Assembly (NCBI GenBank): GCA_029747585.1
Contig: JAPEVF010000130.1
Span: 36,361 to 100,360, forward strand
Reading direction: 5' to 3'
DNA from: Pleurotus djamor
Lineage: Eukaryota; Basidiomycota; Agaricomycetes; Agaricales; Pleurotaceae
Length of the DNA stretch: 64,000 nt
Shown here piece by piece: positions 1 through 13,767 of the stretch (position 1 is the stretch's first letter; the number at the start of each line of letters is the position of its first letter). The notes under the pieces are model-generated. The model was not told the DNA's origin and made no database searches. It worked only from the letters and a program-made list of their open reading frames with translations. Position numbers and translations under genes: made by a program.

Positions 1-962
1 ATCGACCCCACATTATCATTCATTCCCCAATTACCACCATTTACTTGTATCAATCATATTTCCAGCCTCTCGGTGTTTTTCTATTTCGACCTCATTACCA
101 TCGCATCCGTTCATATTTGTAGCCATAGATCCTAATGGCCTTGGGTCGTGTAGTTGTCACTCTGTATTCCTTGTACTATCCCTTCATTCAATCCATTACC
201 CAGTTATCACCGTCTTACCATCATGCCTACTTCAACATGTGATACGCTTATACATTTCACCCTATGATCGTATAAATACTCGTCCCTCCATCACGAACTT
301 CAATTAACCTCATACGATAATTCTAACACCTCTCGAACCACCATCCGACTCTCGAAGGTCTTTGAGGGAGTGTAAATGTGGTCCCATCAAACGGTATGTA
401 GACCATGTCAGTCTCAGGTAGGTACCATTGAGTAGCGAGGGAAAGGACGAGAAATGTCGGCTGATTGACGGGCTTAACAAAGTTCAGGCTTCATGTATCG
501 TGACTCGGAGGAGATTTAGTGTAGCCGATGATGTCTCTTTACCTTCACACGAACTTGACATCCATGGCAGACGGGCGATACCACGGTCATAGATGATTGC
601 GCGAAATAGACGCGATCGAGTGATAAAATCTATGAGCGCATCAGCTTTTGCGAGTGGCTAGCTACGAATGAGTGAAGGGAAGACAAGATGAGATGCGCGG
701 CTAACTGGCTCACCTCGGAAATTAGTAGAGGGATGCTTCGACCATTGAACACTGTTGTAGCGCAAGAAGTTCCACGAAAGTTCCTCTATGAATCAATCTC
801 GCGGCGTTGCCGATCATGATCGGTATGGATATGGGGTAACAACAGACTTGATTGATCTCAGATCAAAGTGACTAACACATACATTCGAACATCGATAGCG
901 GCAAGGAAACACTTCCGAAAATNAAAAAAACTTGTATTCATACATCTTCTGCACCTTCACAT
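1..962. other. intergenic, no gene recognised
   Basis: No coding stretch with plausible codon use or splice structure was found on either strand. The left part is pyrimidine-rich and resembles untranslated sequence. An N lies at 923 next to an A run. The end of the first peroxidase gene falls at the right edge. Confidence 0.5.
1..962. other. intergenic, no gene recognised
   Basis: No coding stretch with plausible splice structure was found on either strand. The left part is pyrimidine-rich and resembles untranslated sequence. An N lies at 923 next to an A run. Confidence 0.5.
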
Positions 963-2840
<1,878 letters not shown>

Positions 2841-2899
2841 TGCGATGATAAGACTTTAAGACTAGACAGTGCCTTGGGGGTTGAAGGACTTCAATCCAC

Positions 2900-2907
2900 C
2901 TTTTATA
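2900..2907 (-). promoter_or_regulatory. TATA box of peroxidase copy 1
   Basis: TATAAAAG on the minus strand, 60 bases upstream of the ATG. The paralogue has the same word 65 bases before its start. Confidence 0.6.
2900..2907 (-). promoter_or_regulatory. TATA box of peroxidase copy 1
   Basis: TATAAAAG on the minus strand, about 60 bases upstream of the ATG. The paralogue has the same word at a similar distance. Confidence 0.6.
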
Positions 2908-5743
2908 CGTCGATGCTCATGCAATTGCGAGCCAATCCGAGCGTAGTGAGCTGAAAACATCCTTATCTTTGACCCACTACTTTGGAGTGAGGGAAACGAG
3001 CATATGCGAGCATGAGGAAAATGTAAATACAAAGGACGGGCTTATCGCTGGAAGCATAACGTACATCGTAAGAAATTTGATACATGCAAAAGAGACTCAC
3101 AAACCAAAGTGACGGACCTGATGGTTGATGAAAACGAGACAGACGGCGGCAATGGGAATTCGAAGGTACGTACCACTTTCAAGGTGGTTGGGCCCCAATT
3201 CAAGCTGGAGCAAGATCACGGCGTGAAGCCATTCATGTACTACAGTTGAGGATATGTTTCGTTTTTAACCGTCATTTAGAGAATGAGCGGAGGAAGGGAC
3301 GCCCTTTCTTTACCAGTTGGCCTAAGGTGGGCAGCCCTCAGTGACCAAGCTATTGTACACATCTCAGCTACGTCGCACGCTAGCAGCGGGTCAGATAACG
3401 CCATGGGCAACGAAGCTGTTTGCTCACTTTCGAAGAAATCGAGGCAATGTGGCCTCGTCCCGGCGCAATGGTTGCAATCAGTGTCCCGGCGATACCCTAA
3501 GTGTCAAGATTAAATGTGGTTACGATGTCAAATACCCTAATGCAGACATTCAAGTCGCTTCAGTCCAGTGGATCAAACGAAGTCTCTTCGGGGAACCGAG
3601 GGTCTCACCAGTCCACGTTCGCGTGCAAAAGTCATTCCTCGGTAGACCATCATGCCGAGAGAGTTGCAGACCTTGGGAAGCGCGAACATCCACTGCGCTT
3701 ATTTCTTGGGCCAAGATCAGCGGGTGGAATGGTAGCCTTTGCCTGCGCGGAACAATTCCCAGGATAACCCGCAAAGTGATGAACACCGACAAGCCGGCGA
3801 GCAGGCTCAGCAGCAAAAGCTTGTTTGCGACTTCCAGGAGGTCAGAGGACCTGAGAATATCACTAAAAACCAGTCATCCGTGAGATGTTCTAGGTGCTAT
3901 TTGTGGGAGGATTTTCAATGGAAGGCATGGAGCCGAGGATGAGATTCGGCTCGATACTGATCGGTCAAAGTCGAGTAAGACTTGGTTCTCATGGAGATCT
4001 CGGAGAGCACATACCACTGAGAAGGTACATAGAACAGGACGCCGTCGGTGACGACTTGGGGACGACACCCGAGTCCTAGCTTACCAATGGCGTTCCTTCA
4101 GTTATTTCCCTCAGCTCCCATGTGTTTCAAGCAGCGGTTCCGTAAAAGTAGTGGTCGAGCCGTAAACAGGTTAAGTACCTAGAAGTACTGATAAGGTGGT
4201 TGAGTGCGAGTCGGAAGGCTCAACGTAACCCTGGAAGCAGCAGGCGCCCGACAAAATCTCCGACAGGAGCAGGAACAGGAGGAGTGCACCAGTGAGGAGT
4301 AAGTCAGTCGCAGAAACCAGCATCAGTAATTACCAAAGAAATTTGAGACACATAGCGTAGCTCAGGCTGCCATAATGTAGAGAAGAAGTAACGCCGTGCG
4401 GATCCAATGCATTAGGCCCAAGGTGATGCAACGTTACCGTCACCTCCATTTTCCTAAAATTCGAAGTGCTGGCGAACAGGGGAGGAGCAATACTATTTCA
4501 AATAAGAGGACTAGGACCTCTATATGTCCATCAAGCCATCGGTCCACTTGCTCGAAGCCTGCTCTATGTCTAAGTGGGTGCACCTCTTGTGCACCTCCAT
4601 AGTCAATGTACATATTCCCCCAGAAACCTTGGGAAGACAGCACATGCTGCCTTGCTTCTGACACCCGAAGTCGACCGATGTCACCTTTATTCCCCCACCA
4701 GATGAATGGATCTCATAATTTCCGCGGATTACTCAGCCTTTGAAACTCATTGGCTGACAGCCCGAAAGTGACCTTGTGCTTATGGGACACAATTCGATGA
4801 TGGGGATACCGAGGGAGGGTATCCTGAGAGCGGAGAATAGCTTATTTCTTAGGCTAACGATGTAGCCGGTGTCGCCGGTGAGTGAATGCACAAAGGATAG
4901 ACTTTGCGTACCTTGATGTGCGAAACTTGAACACTTGGACCTCGAAGCACTTAGCCGAGCCACAGAAGTCTAATTCGACGCTCAACGTCCATCAATGTCT
5001 TCAACAACCTTTTGACATAAAATGATGAGCTACCCAGGTAGACTTCACTTGACTAGTTTTGATGATTAATTTGGGTATGGACGAATCATTGATGTTGATT
5101 GATCCAACCTGAGGAAAAAAGATGAATAAAAGATGTCGATGAACCATCATAGCTCGGTGACCTGAGTGACTTGATATCTATGTGATGTGATGCGCGAGGT
5201 GCGGGTGAATCCCCTCCGGTTAACCAGCCTGAGATCCTTGAATTGGACGCGCGTAGAGATGTGCGAGGACATCCTGTGAAGTGGTCCAAAGCTGCGAGGA
5301 GTAGTAGCGTGACGAGTCGAGCCCTGAGGCGCTGGCGAGAACTTGATAGTAGGACCACCGCAGCTGTAGATTTTTGAGAGTAAGAGCGAGAAAAAAGTCT
5401 GAGAAAAGGGAAAGCAGGCTCCAGATGAATACTTCCTACCTTGGGGGACTGTACCCACCAAGCTGATCGGTCGACAACCGGTCAGTGCTTCAGAGTTCAG
5501 CACCAGTTCAGCACTGCTCAGAGGGAGGATCAATCTTCAGGAGACAATAGGAGCCGACAACTTAGGTCGCAAGGGGTAAGGATAGGAAAGTGCACAAGGG
5601 CCCACCAAATACCACTACGGCCGTTTGTAACAAAAGAATAGATTCAAGTCAAGTCAAATGAACAAACATCTAAACGGCATATCGAATACACAATTTCCGA
5701 AGGAGATCCAAATTTAAACATCTTCACCCTGTCTATCCATAAA

Positions 5744-7612
<1,869 letters not shown>

Positions 7613-7676
7613 TGCGATATACTGGAGCTGAAAGACTAGAGTGTGTCTTGAAGATGTTGAAGGGATTTCAGCTGGA

Positions 7677-7684
7677 CTTTTATA
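7677..7684 (-). promoter_or_regulatory. TATA box of peroxidase copy 2
   Basis: TATAAAAG on the minus strand, 65 bases upstream of the ATG at 7612. A CGGATTGG word (inverted CCAAT) lies just upstream, as in copy 1. Confidence 0.6.
7677..7684 (-). promoter_or_regulatory. TATA box of peroxidase copy 2
   Basis: TATAAAAG on the minus strand, about 65 bases upstream of the ATG at 7612. A CGGATTGG word (inverted CCAAT) lies just upstream, as in copy 1. Confidence 0.6.
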
Positions 7685-8963
7685 CTCCAAGGCTACAGGG
7701 TTTCTAACCAATCCGATCGCAGCAAATAGCAAACACCCGGCATGCGCTCGATGGCACAGTACACGACGGTTGACCCAACATACAAGACAAGAATAGCAGC
7801 TGTACAAGCGTGTTGACCGCTGAAAACATATTACGCAGGTGAGAATCGCGTCTCCGGTTTGTCAGTTGGAAAAGACTCACAGCCCAAAATGACGGCTCTG
7901 ATGGGCGATGAAAACAAGACAGACGGTGAGACAGAAACCAAAACGGCGGGACCGAGAGAAAGCAGTCGGCCCCCGATAACAATGAGGAGTATTTCATGCA
8001 CCAGAGCGACGAGGAATAGTTCATAGAGAAGATTTATAATATCATTCAACATCGGAGAGCTCCAGCCAGGATGTCAGTAAGAGACGCGCCTTCCTGGAAG
8101 GAAATGAACGTTACTCCACGGAAGCGAGCAAGTGCATGCTTCGGGTTGATAGGGTTGGAGACGAAAGGCACGGGAGTGCAAGGAATGCTTGTGCTTACCA
8201 TTTTCTGGATTGATTGACGCATGTGATGGAATCCACAACCACCGCGTCGGTATATCATGGAATTTTTCTCAACGGAACTCGCAGGTTAGCCTTTGCCTGA
8301 AGGACCCGTGACTCCCCAGTCGGCAGCGAGAAGTTATGTAGACAATTCCGGCTCCGGAGGGGAACGTTAAACACTCATCTCGCCCCACCAGTACTTTGCC
8401 AGTACTGAAAGCAGAGTTGGAAGATGCGTTCATCCGTGTGACCTTTGAAGTATTATTAGCACTGTGAGAGGAGTGTTAGCTACCTCAATTCAACGGGAAA
8501 TCGATTGCCCTTGGCATGTGAGGACATGGAGATGGGCCGACCAAGACGATGGGCGAGAGGTACCAGCAAAAGAGTTGTGACTACGACGGGCCCGAGAAAC
8601 AACAAGAAAGTACACAGGCCTGCCGCGNAAACTTTTCGGGCTCGCGCATCGGAGAGTTTCAAATGTGTAACTTTGTGGTCGAGTCCTATAGGGGGCGCAG
8701 CGGACGATAGTCGCACGTACGTTTTTTTAGACTTGTCTCTGATCCTTGAAGCTAGCTTGACAAATCGAACCTGACGCAAACTTGGCGCTTGTTCATCGTT
8801 CGCCTCATGGTCCCCCTATTTTACCCCTTGGGATAATCTATCGGATTCGTAACTCCCATTGTGCACACTCCATCCGAGCACGAGTAGCCATATCTTCCCA
8901 TGATCCCTGAGAATTTTCTATTTCTAATAACACTTTCAATTCCTGAACAATACCAATACCTCC

Positions 8964-10495
8964 ATGGCGTCCCTGGACATCGACAAAGTGCGATCCAACT
9001 TCCCTTCACTCAAATCAGGCTACATCTTCGCCGATAACGCTGGGGGCTCTCAAGTAACAAAGGACGTAGTCGATCGCATATCTGATTACCTGTTGAGCAC
9101 GTACGATCAAGTCTGACCTTTTCTATAAGTATCTCACTCCATATTTACTCTACATTTACGAAGGAATGTGCAACCCGGGGCGGACTACTCCGTAGGAGTA
9201 CAGACCACGAGCAGAGTCAACAAGGGAATAGAGCTCGCTGTCAAGCTTTTCAATGCCGATTCTCCATCAGAGATCGTCTTCGGCGCTAGCTCTACCATGA
9301 ACCTCGAAAATCTAGCCAGAGGTCTTGAGGCAGACATTCTGGCCGGTGATGAATTTATCGTTACAGGAGAACATGAAGGTTAGTGGCCGTATCCCTACTC
9401 AATCTACTCTAGCTTACCGCTGCTTTCGAATTCCACAGCAAACAATGGACCTTGGAAGAGACTCGCTGCCAGACGCGGTGGGATCGTCAAGGTCTGGCGT
9501 CCCGTCCCTACGTCTCCTAACAACCCCTATTCCGTTCAACTTCGCCTGGACGAACTCCTCCCTTTGATCACGTCCCGCACGCGGATTGTCGCTATCTCTG
9601 CATGCTCAAACATCCTCGGCTCTATCTCGCCTGTCAAGGAGATTACAAGTGCAATTAGGAAGGAGGCCGCTGTAAAGGGCGCTCGCAAAGTCGAGATCTC
9701 GGCAGATTGTGTCGCCTATGCCCCACATAGAAGGATGGATGTAAAGGACTGGGATGTTGATTTTTGCGTCTTCTCGTTTTACAAAGTATGTACTCACGAT
9801 CTTCCCTTTCATGAGCCTTCAGCGATTGATTCCTTAACGACAGGTTTACGGGCCACACATCTCGGCTTTGTACGTCCGTGCCAATGCGCTGAACTCGTCG
9901 GTTTCATCCATCGCTCACCACTTCTTACCCACAAACACTTCGAACAAGATCCAACCCGGCGGTCCAGGATACGAAACAGTTTGGGGTACCACAGGCGTTA
10001 TTCCGTACCTCCTCTCCTTGGTCCCCGCTCCTACAAAACCTTCCGGAGATGTCACGGTCGCCCATTTAGAAGCAGCATTCTCTGCTATCGCAGCACATGA
10101 GCAAACCCTTCTTGAACCCCTACTTGGATTCCTGACTGCGAAAGAACAAGTCGAACGGGGCGTTCGAGTCGTAGGGACCGAGCAGGTTGGCCTGGATCGT
10201 GTCCCCACGATAAGTTTTGTTGTTGTTGGACCTCGTGCCATCAAAAGCAAAGCCATTGTAGACGTGTTCGATAAGAAAGGCGGGGTAAGTATTTCGCTCT
10301 GAAAATCGATCAGTCATCTTACACGATGCACAGGTTGGAATTCGCTACGGACACTTCTACGCGTATAATCTCATTGATCACCTCGAGCCGAAGCTAGATG
10401 TCAACGATGGCGTCATCAGGATATCCCTTGTCCATTACAATACCGCCGGGGAGGTAGCTCAGATAATCGACATATTGAAGGAGGCATTGGCTTGA
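8964..10495 (+). CDS. class-V aminotransferase / cysteine-desulfurase-like PLP enzyme
   Basis: Fold-type I PLP enzyme of the class-V aminotransferase family, about 430 residues. The ATG at 8964 begins MASLDIDKVRSNFPSL, followed by FADNAGGSQV, the N-terminal signature of this family. The cofactor-binding region reads SADCVAYAPHRRMDVKDW, then FSFYKVYGPH with the presumed Schiff-base lysine. The C-terminus has GIRYGHFYAYN and IRISLVHYNT, typical of the subgroup. Four introns were placed, including one after GEHEA and one splitting YK-VYGPH; all keep the frame. The plant and fungal subgroup includes enzymes acting on cysteine and related substrates, and the substrate here cannot be told. Where most relatives have Asp-Ala next to the ADxVxYAPH motif, this has Asp-Cys. 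No targeting peptide is evident, so it is probably cytosolic. Confidence 0.88.
8964..10495 (+). CDS. class-V aminotransferase / cysteine-desulfurase-like PLP enzyme
   Basis: Fold-type I PLP enzyme of the class-V aminotransferase family, about 430 residues. The ATG at 8964 begins MASLDIDKVRSNFPSL, followed by FADNAGGSQV, the N-terminal signature of this family. The cofactor region reads SADCVAYAPHRRMDVKDW, then FSFYKVYGPH with the presumed Schiff-base lysine. The C-terminus has GIRYGHFYAYN and IRISLVHYNT. Four introns were placed, including one after GEHE and one splitting YK from VYGPH; all keep the frame. Relatives usually have Asp-Ala before the YAPH motif, where this has Asp-Cys. The family includes cysteine desulfurases and related lyases, and the substrate here cannot be told. 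No targeting peptide is evident, so it is probably cytosolic. Confidence 0.88.
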
Positions 10496-10661
10496 ATTCC
10501 GCGAACCGAAATCTGATGTTTATAACAAAATGAACGTGATAAAAGTCCAAGATTACTCTGACAGTAGGTAATATTACTTCGAAGAGGGTTGAAAGAGACA
10601 CAAAAGCTGTAGTCCAAAAGTCCAGAAAGTCCATTCATGAAAGCGTATTTAAGGAAACGCT

Positions 10662-11241
10662 CTAAGCATCCGTGATGGAGGATTTAGAAGCGCTGTCGAC
10701 ACCAAGAATGGTGAAAGGGGGGCTGAAGTTGCCGGAGTCACCGAACACTACGGAATCGCTGAGACGCATATAAAGTTAAAAGAGGTACTTGTACTCACAA
10801 ACGAGTTGATACTCATCCTCGAGGATGTCCGGAAGCTCAAAGTCCACGCGGCCATCGGCGAGGTCGAAACCGCGTGCAAGGACAACTTCAAACAAAGGCG
10901 TGAATGGATGTTTGACGATACTTAATGGCGATTTGACTTACAGGGAAGAGTGGAATCACCTCGCCTGAGCAAGATCAAGCCTTTGGGGTTGGTGACCTGT
11001 GTAGGCGCTGCATTCGTATCCCTGTGGGCGAGCGTGTCAGAATCAGGTGGCGGGGGGAATGGTAACCAAGTGAAACATACCAGGTGACGGTGACTGGCGT
11101 CTTGGACTTCCATACGTCACCAAAGGTTGGCGAGGTGATATGTGGCACCCAGACATCCTGCGCGGCACGGGCGGTGTTGACAACGGCGGCTTGAGCGATT
11201 CCGGCCAAGGCGGCGACGACAGCGACACAAGAGAACTTCAT
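10662..11241 (-). CDS. small secreted Kre9/Knh1-type (Ser-Thr-rich family) protein
   Basis: Small extracellular or cell-wall protein of about 130 residues in four exons. A signal peptide (MKFSCVAVVAALAGIAQA) precedes VWVPHITSPTFGDVWKSKT and VTVTW, the opening of the fungal Kre9/Knh1 N-terminal domain. The later exons give ARGFDLADGRVDFELPD and YQLVLFGDSGNFSPPFTI, the closing beta-strand signature of the same domain. The protein ends soon after this domain (SSITDA) with no GPI tail or Ser/Thr-rich extension, so it is a domain-only secreted form. Such proteins are linked with beta-1,6-glucan or cell-wall assembly, but the function of short basidiomycete members is not established. Confidence 0.8.
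10662..11241 (-). CDS. small secreted Kre9/Knh1-type domain protein
   Basis: Small extracellular or wall protein of about 130 residues in four exons. A signal peptide (MKFSCVAVVAALAGIAQA) precedes VWVPHITSPTFGDVWKSKT and VTVTW, the opening of the fungal Kre9/Knh1 N-terminal (Ser-Thr-rich family) domain. Later exons give ARGFDLADGRVDFELPD and YQLVLFGDSGNFSPPFTI, the closing strand signature of the same domain. The protein ends soon after (SSITDA) with no GPI tail or Ser/Thr-rich extension, so it is a domain-only form. Related yeast proteins act in beta-1,6-glucan assembly, but the role of short basidiomycete members is not established. Confidence 0.8.
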
Positions 11242-12623
11242 TATGGTATATGAAATAAAGGCGGGGTAAAGAGCGACGTGAATGAAGTGCTTGAAGATCA
11301 CAACAGCAAAGAAGCGAGGAGGAAGCGAGACCGGGAGGAGAGGTGGGTGGTGGTGGAAAAGAAGAAAGAGAGAGCCGAACGCGTTACCGCGTATTTGACT
11401 AGCATTCTGTTTGTCACGTTATTTGGACAAAAGCGGTCTAGCGGGAAGACGCGTGCTTCTTTGACCATGGAAGCAATCTTTTATGTCGGCAAGACATGTG
11501 GCAATCTATTTTTGAACGAAGCGCCCGATCGCGTTGGAATGCATCTAAGAAGTGACTGGTATCGAGTAGCTCACTTACTTATTAGAATGCAAGACACAAC
11601 TAAGCAGTACAAATGAGGTGGACATGGGAGCCTATACTATGGTGTGAATGGTGACCGGTGAGCTTTCAACGAGAAGCGGTGGTAGATGATAGATTCTACC
11701 TCCACCCTGATCGTCTAGGATACGCTCGCACGCGTTGGAGCATCCGGGTGCTGGTATCTCCAGTCCAATCATTTGATTCCTTATTCAAAGATTGGAGCAA
11801 GAATCCAGGAGATGAACATGATATGATGACTCTGAGATGTAGGTGAAGTAATCACACTACGAACATTGGCCTATATCTTGATTGTCGTTCTATGTGTGGG
11901 CTAGCTTAAATTTGATGATCCAGGGATTTGAAAAGAGCACATACTTACAGTAGTAGCTTCGCCCTCAGATATCGGAATCGTGGTCGAAGTTGTGGTTCGT
12001 CGGACTGCACTGCGGGCATTGCCCTATTTCCCCCGGACATGATATGGTGAAGTTATGCTGAAAATTATTGAAACTTACTCTAGGATATTGCTGATGTAGG
12101 TCATTCCTACTATCCTCTCGATATCATCTCGGATACTTTCTTCGTATCCTCAGTGTCAATATTTTGGAACGTGGTGCTGAACAAGGGCAGGGATTGGTTG
12201 AGTCCTATGCCTCAAGGCGCCGATCACAATATCATCAGAGTAAAGTCCCCTGCGTATATGATAGACACATGGGAAAAGATATTGAGATTTTCTCCTTCAT
12301 ATCACGCTGAAAAGAAGCGTGAAGGAACTTACATTTAGTTCAGGATAAACTCAGAATATCCTGCAGAGGGGGTATAGGGCAATGCCCGCTGTGCTGGGCG
12401 CCTATCAGCAAAATTGCGAAGCTCCGGATCATGACATAAGCACGAAGCGCCGTCACAGTTCTTGGAGGTAAATTGTCTCCCTTTCCTCCAACCACGCCAC
12501 TCACAGAGCCCACTTGCGGTGCTATTTCCATTCTCCCATATTTTGGGGTGGCCTCTCTCTCCCATCGCGAAAAGGCGACCTCGAACTTGACCACGGCGGT
12601 ATCTGTTCAACTTCCTACCCAAG
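11242..12623. other. intergenic, no gene recognised
   Basis: It contains the upstream region of the secreted protein at 10662-11241 and short open frames without recognisable motifs. Nothing else could be supported. Confidence 0.45.
11242..12623. other. intergenic, no gene recognised
   Basis: Contains the upstream region of the secreted protein at 10662-11241 and short open frames without recognisable motifs. Confidence 0.45.
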
Positions 12624-13119
12624 ATGCCGCGAGGCGATCCTTCAACCGTCCCACACAAGAAACGGAAGTTAGAGCACTCGGCGAGCATCATAGACCCCAA
12701 TTCCATTGAGTACAATCACATATTCAGTGGCTTGGACCCGCCAGTAGTCGACGACAATACTCCGGAGACCCGGAAAATCCTTGACGAATGGCGAGCATAT
12801 GTCATCCACCATTACCTCCTATTCGTCGATTCACAAAGAAAGCAAAGGCGAAGTGTAAGCCTGACCCGATTGAAATTCATGGTTGTGCTATCGCTGATAG
12901 TGACTGAACGAATAGCGCACGCCTACGGCTTTTCCATCGTCGTCGTCGTCAACTCGGCCGATTGACCCGGATCCGAAAATGGACGCTGCGGAACAAGACG
13001 TGCAGATGGATGATGAGGCGTCCCCTCTCGCAGACACCGCTTCTAATATGAGACTCAATACGAGCTCGCGGCCACACACCCTACTTCAAATACCCTTTGA
13101 TACATCAATCACTGTATAG
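12624..13119 (+). CDS. hypothetical small basic/acidic protein, probably nuclear
   Basis: Not recognised as any named family. The ATG at 12624 starts MPRGDPSTVPHKKRKLEH, with a KKRK nuclear-localisation-like cluster. One intron (12855-12915, 61 nt) joins two exons in frame to give 144 residues. Exon 1 has a predicted helix around residues 45-75 (ETRKILDEWRAYVIHHYLLF). Exon 2 is disordered: a Ser run encoded by a TCG repeat, then Asp/Glu-rich sequence (DVQMDDEAS). The helical first half and disordered tail suggest a small regulatory or complex-bridging protein, but this is inference. Both exon lengths are divisible by three, supporting the intron. Confidence 0.55.
12624..13119 (+). CDS. hypothetical small protein, probably nuclear
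   Basis: Not recognised as any named family. The ATG at 12624 starts MPRGDPSTVPHKKRKLEH, with a KKRK nuclear-localisation-like cluster. One intron (12855-12915, 61 nt) joins two exons, each divisible by three, to give 144 residues. Exon 1 has a likely helix around residues 48-68 (ETRKILDEWRAYVIHHYLLF). Exon 2 is disordered, with a Ser run encoded by a TCG repeat and then acidic sequence (DVQMDDEAS). A small regulatory or bridging role is only a guess. Confidence 0.55.
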
Positions 13120-13767
13120 GGTTTATAACCTCTTCTCGTACGTATCCCCCAGCCATTGTGGCACATAACTCAACCATCATTAAATCTTGCTTCTATTTCC
13201 TGACAGATGATGATAGTAGCTCACGGAAGAAGCATGCAACTTATGCGGCACAGCCCTACAGGGAAAGACTCCCATTATCTATATTTATCAGATTACCACA
13301 CATCTCATCCATACAACGCTTATTGATATACATGTATCACGTCCGTTCATATTGTAGGCCATCTATTATCATCTAACACGAGGTTAACTGAACTTGTCAG
13401 TGCGTTGCTACCTATGGCAGTCGAACGTTGCACAGGTGACCTCTCCTTACTGCATCCTAGGGAGCACACACCGCGCGTTTTTGGGAAGCTACAGATTCAG
13501 ATAAAGGTATTGTACTAAAACATGATAAACCCAGCTACTCAATAAGAGACATAACAAGGCCTACGGAAAATATACAAAAGAGAAACATAATAGCAAGGTA
13601 AATATGCGACGATGTGTATGAGTGTGTGAGCGGTGGGGTATATAAAAGATGATAAGCAAGCCTTGGAAGTATTTGATACAGATGAAGGTTTCCATTATGC
13701 CCAGGTTCTAGGACTATGAAGGAAGGCGTGAGGATTGACGCGAGGAAGACGTGAGTGGATGGAGGGC
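13120..13767. other. intergenic between convergent genes
   Basis: 3-prime regions of the small protein on the left and the OPT gene on the right. No coding signal was seen. Confidence 0.5.
13120..13767. other. intergenic between convergent genes
   Basis: 3-prime regions of the small protein on the left and the OPT gene on the right. No coding signal was seen. Confidence 0.5.

Larger units (their letters stand above)
2841..5743. other. region between the peroxidases; conserved upstream block at about 3080-3270
   Basis: No complete gene could be built here. The stretch nearest peroxidase copy 1 (about 2900-3270) is related to the stretch upstream of copy 2 (about 7680-8020). The match includes a TATA box, a CGGATTGG word (inverted CCAAT) and a minus-strand coding-like block, VCLVFINHQVRHFGL, ending at a splice donor. 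About 3300-5650 has only short open frames with no recognisable product. Confidence 0.4.
2841..5743. other. region between the peroxidases, with a conserved upstream block
   Basis: No complete gene could be built. About 2900-3270 is related to the stretch upstream of copy 2 (about 7680-8020). The match includes a TATA box, a CGGATTGG word (inverted CCAAT) and a minus-strand coding-like block, VCLVFINHQVRHFGL, ending at a GTGAGTC donor. About 3300-5650 has only short open frames with no recognisable product. Confidence 0.4.
7613..8963. other. intergenic; peroxidase promoter and conserved upstream block
   Basis: About 7680-8020 matches the region upstream of peroxidase copy 1, including a minus-strand coding-like block VCLVFIAHQSRHFGL that ends at a GTGAGTC donor. 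It may be a relic of a gene co-duplicated with the peroxidase. From 8040 to 8960 overlapping open frames on both strands show no recognisable product. An N lies at 8628. Confidence 0.4.
7613..8963. other. intergenic; peroxidase promoter and conserved upstream block
   Basis: About 7680-8020 matches the region upstream of peroxidase copy 1, including a minus-strand coding-like block VCLVFIAHQSRHFGL that ends at a GTGAGTC donor. It may be a relic of a gene co-duplicated with the peroxidase. From 8040 to 8960 overlapping open frames on both strands show no recognisable product. An N lies at 8628. Confidence 0.4.

Noticed and set aside
3283..3942. Overlapping open frames between the peroxidases
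   Set aside because: The translated peptides show no conserved motif or plausible start, and only the short block near 3080-3270 has a duplicate elsewhere.
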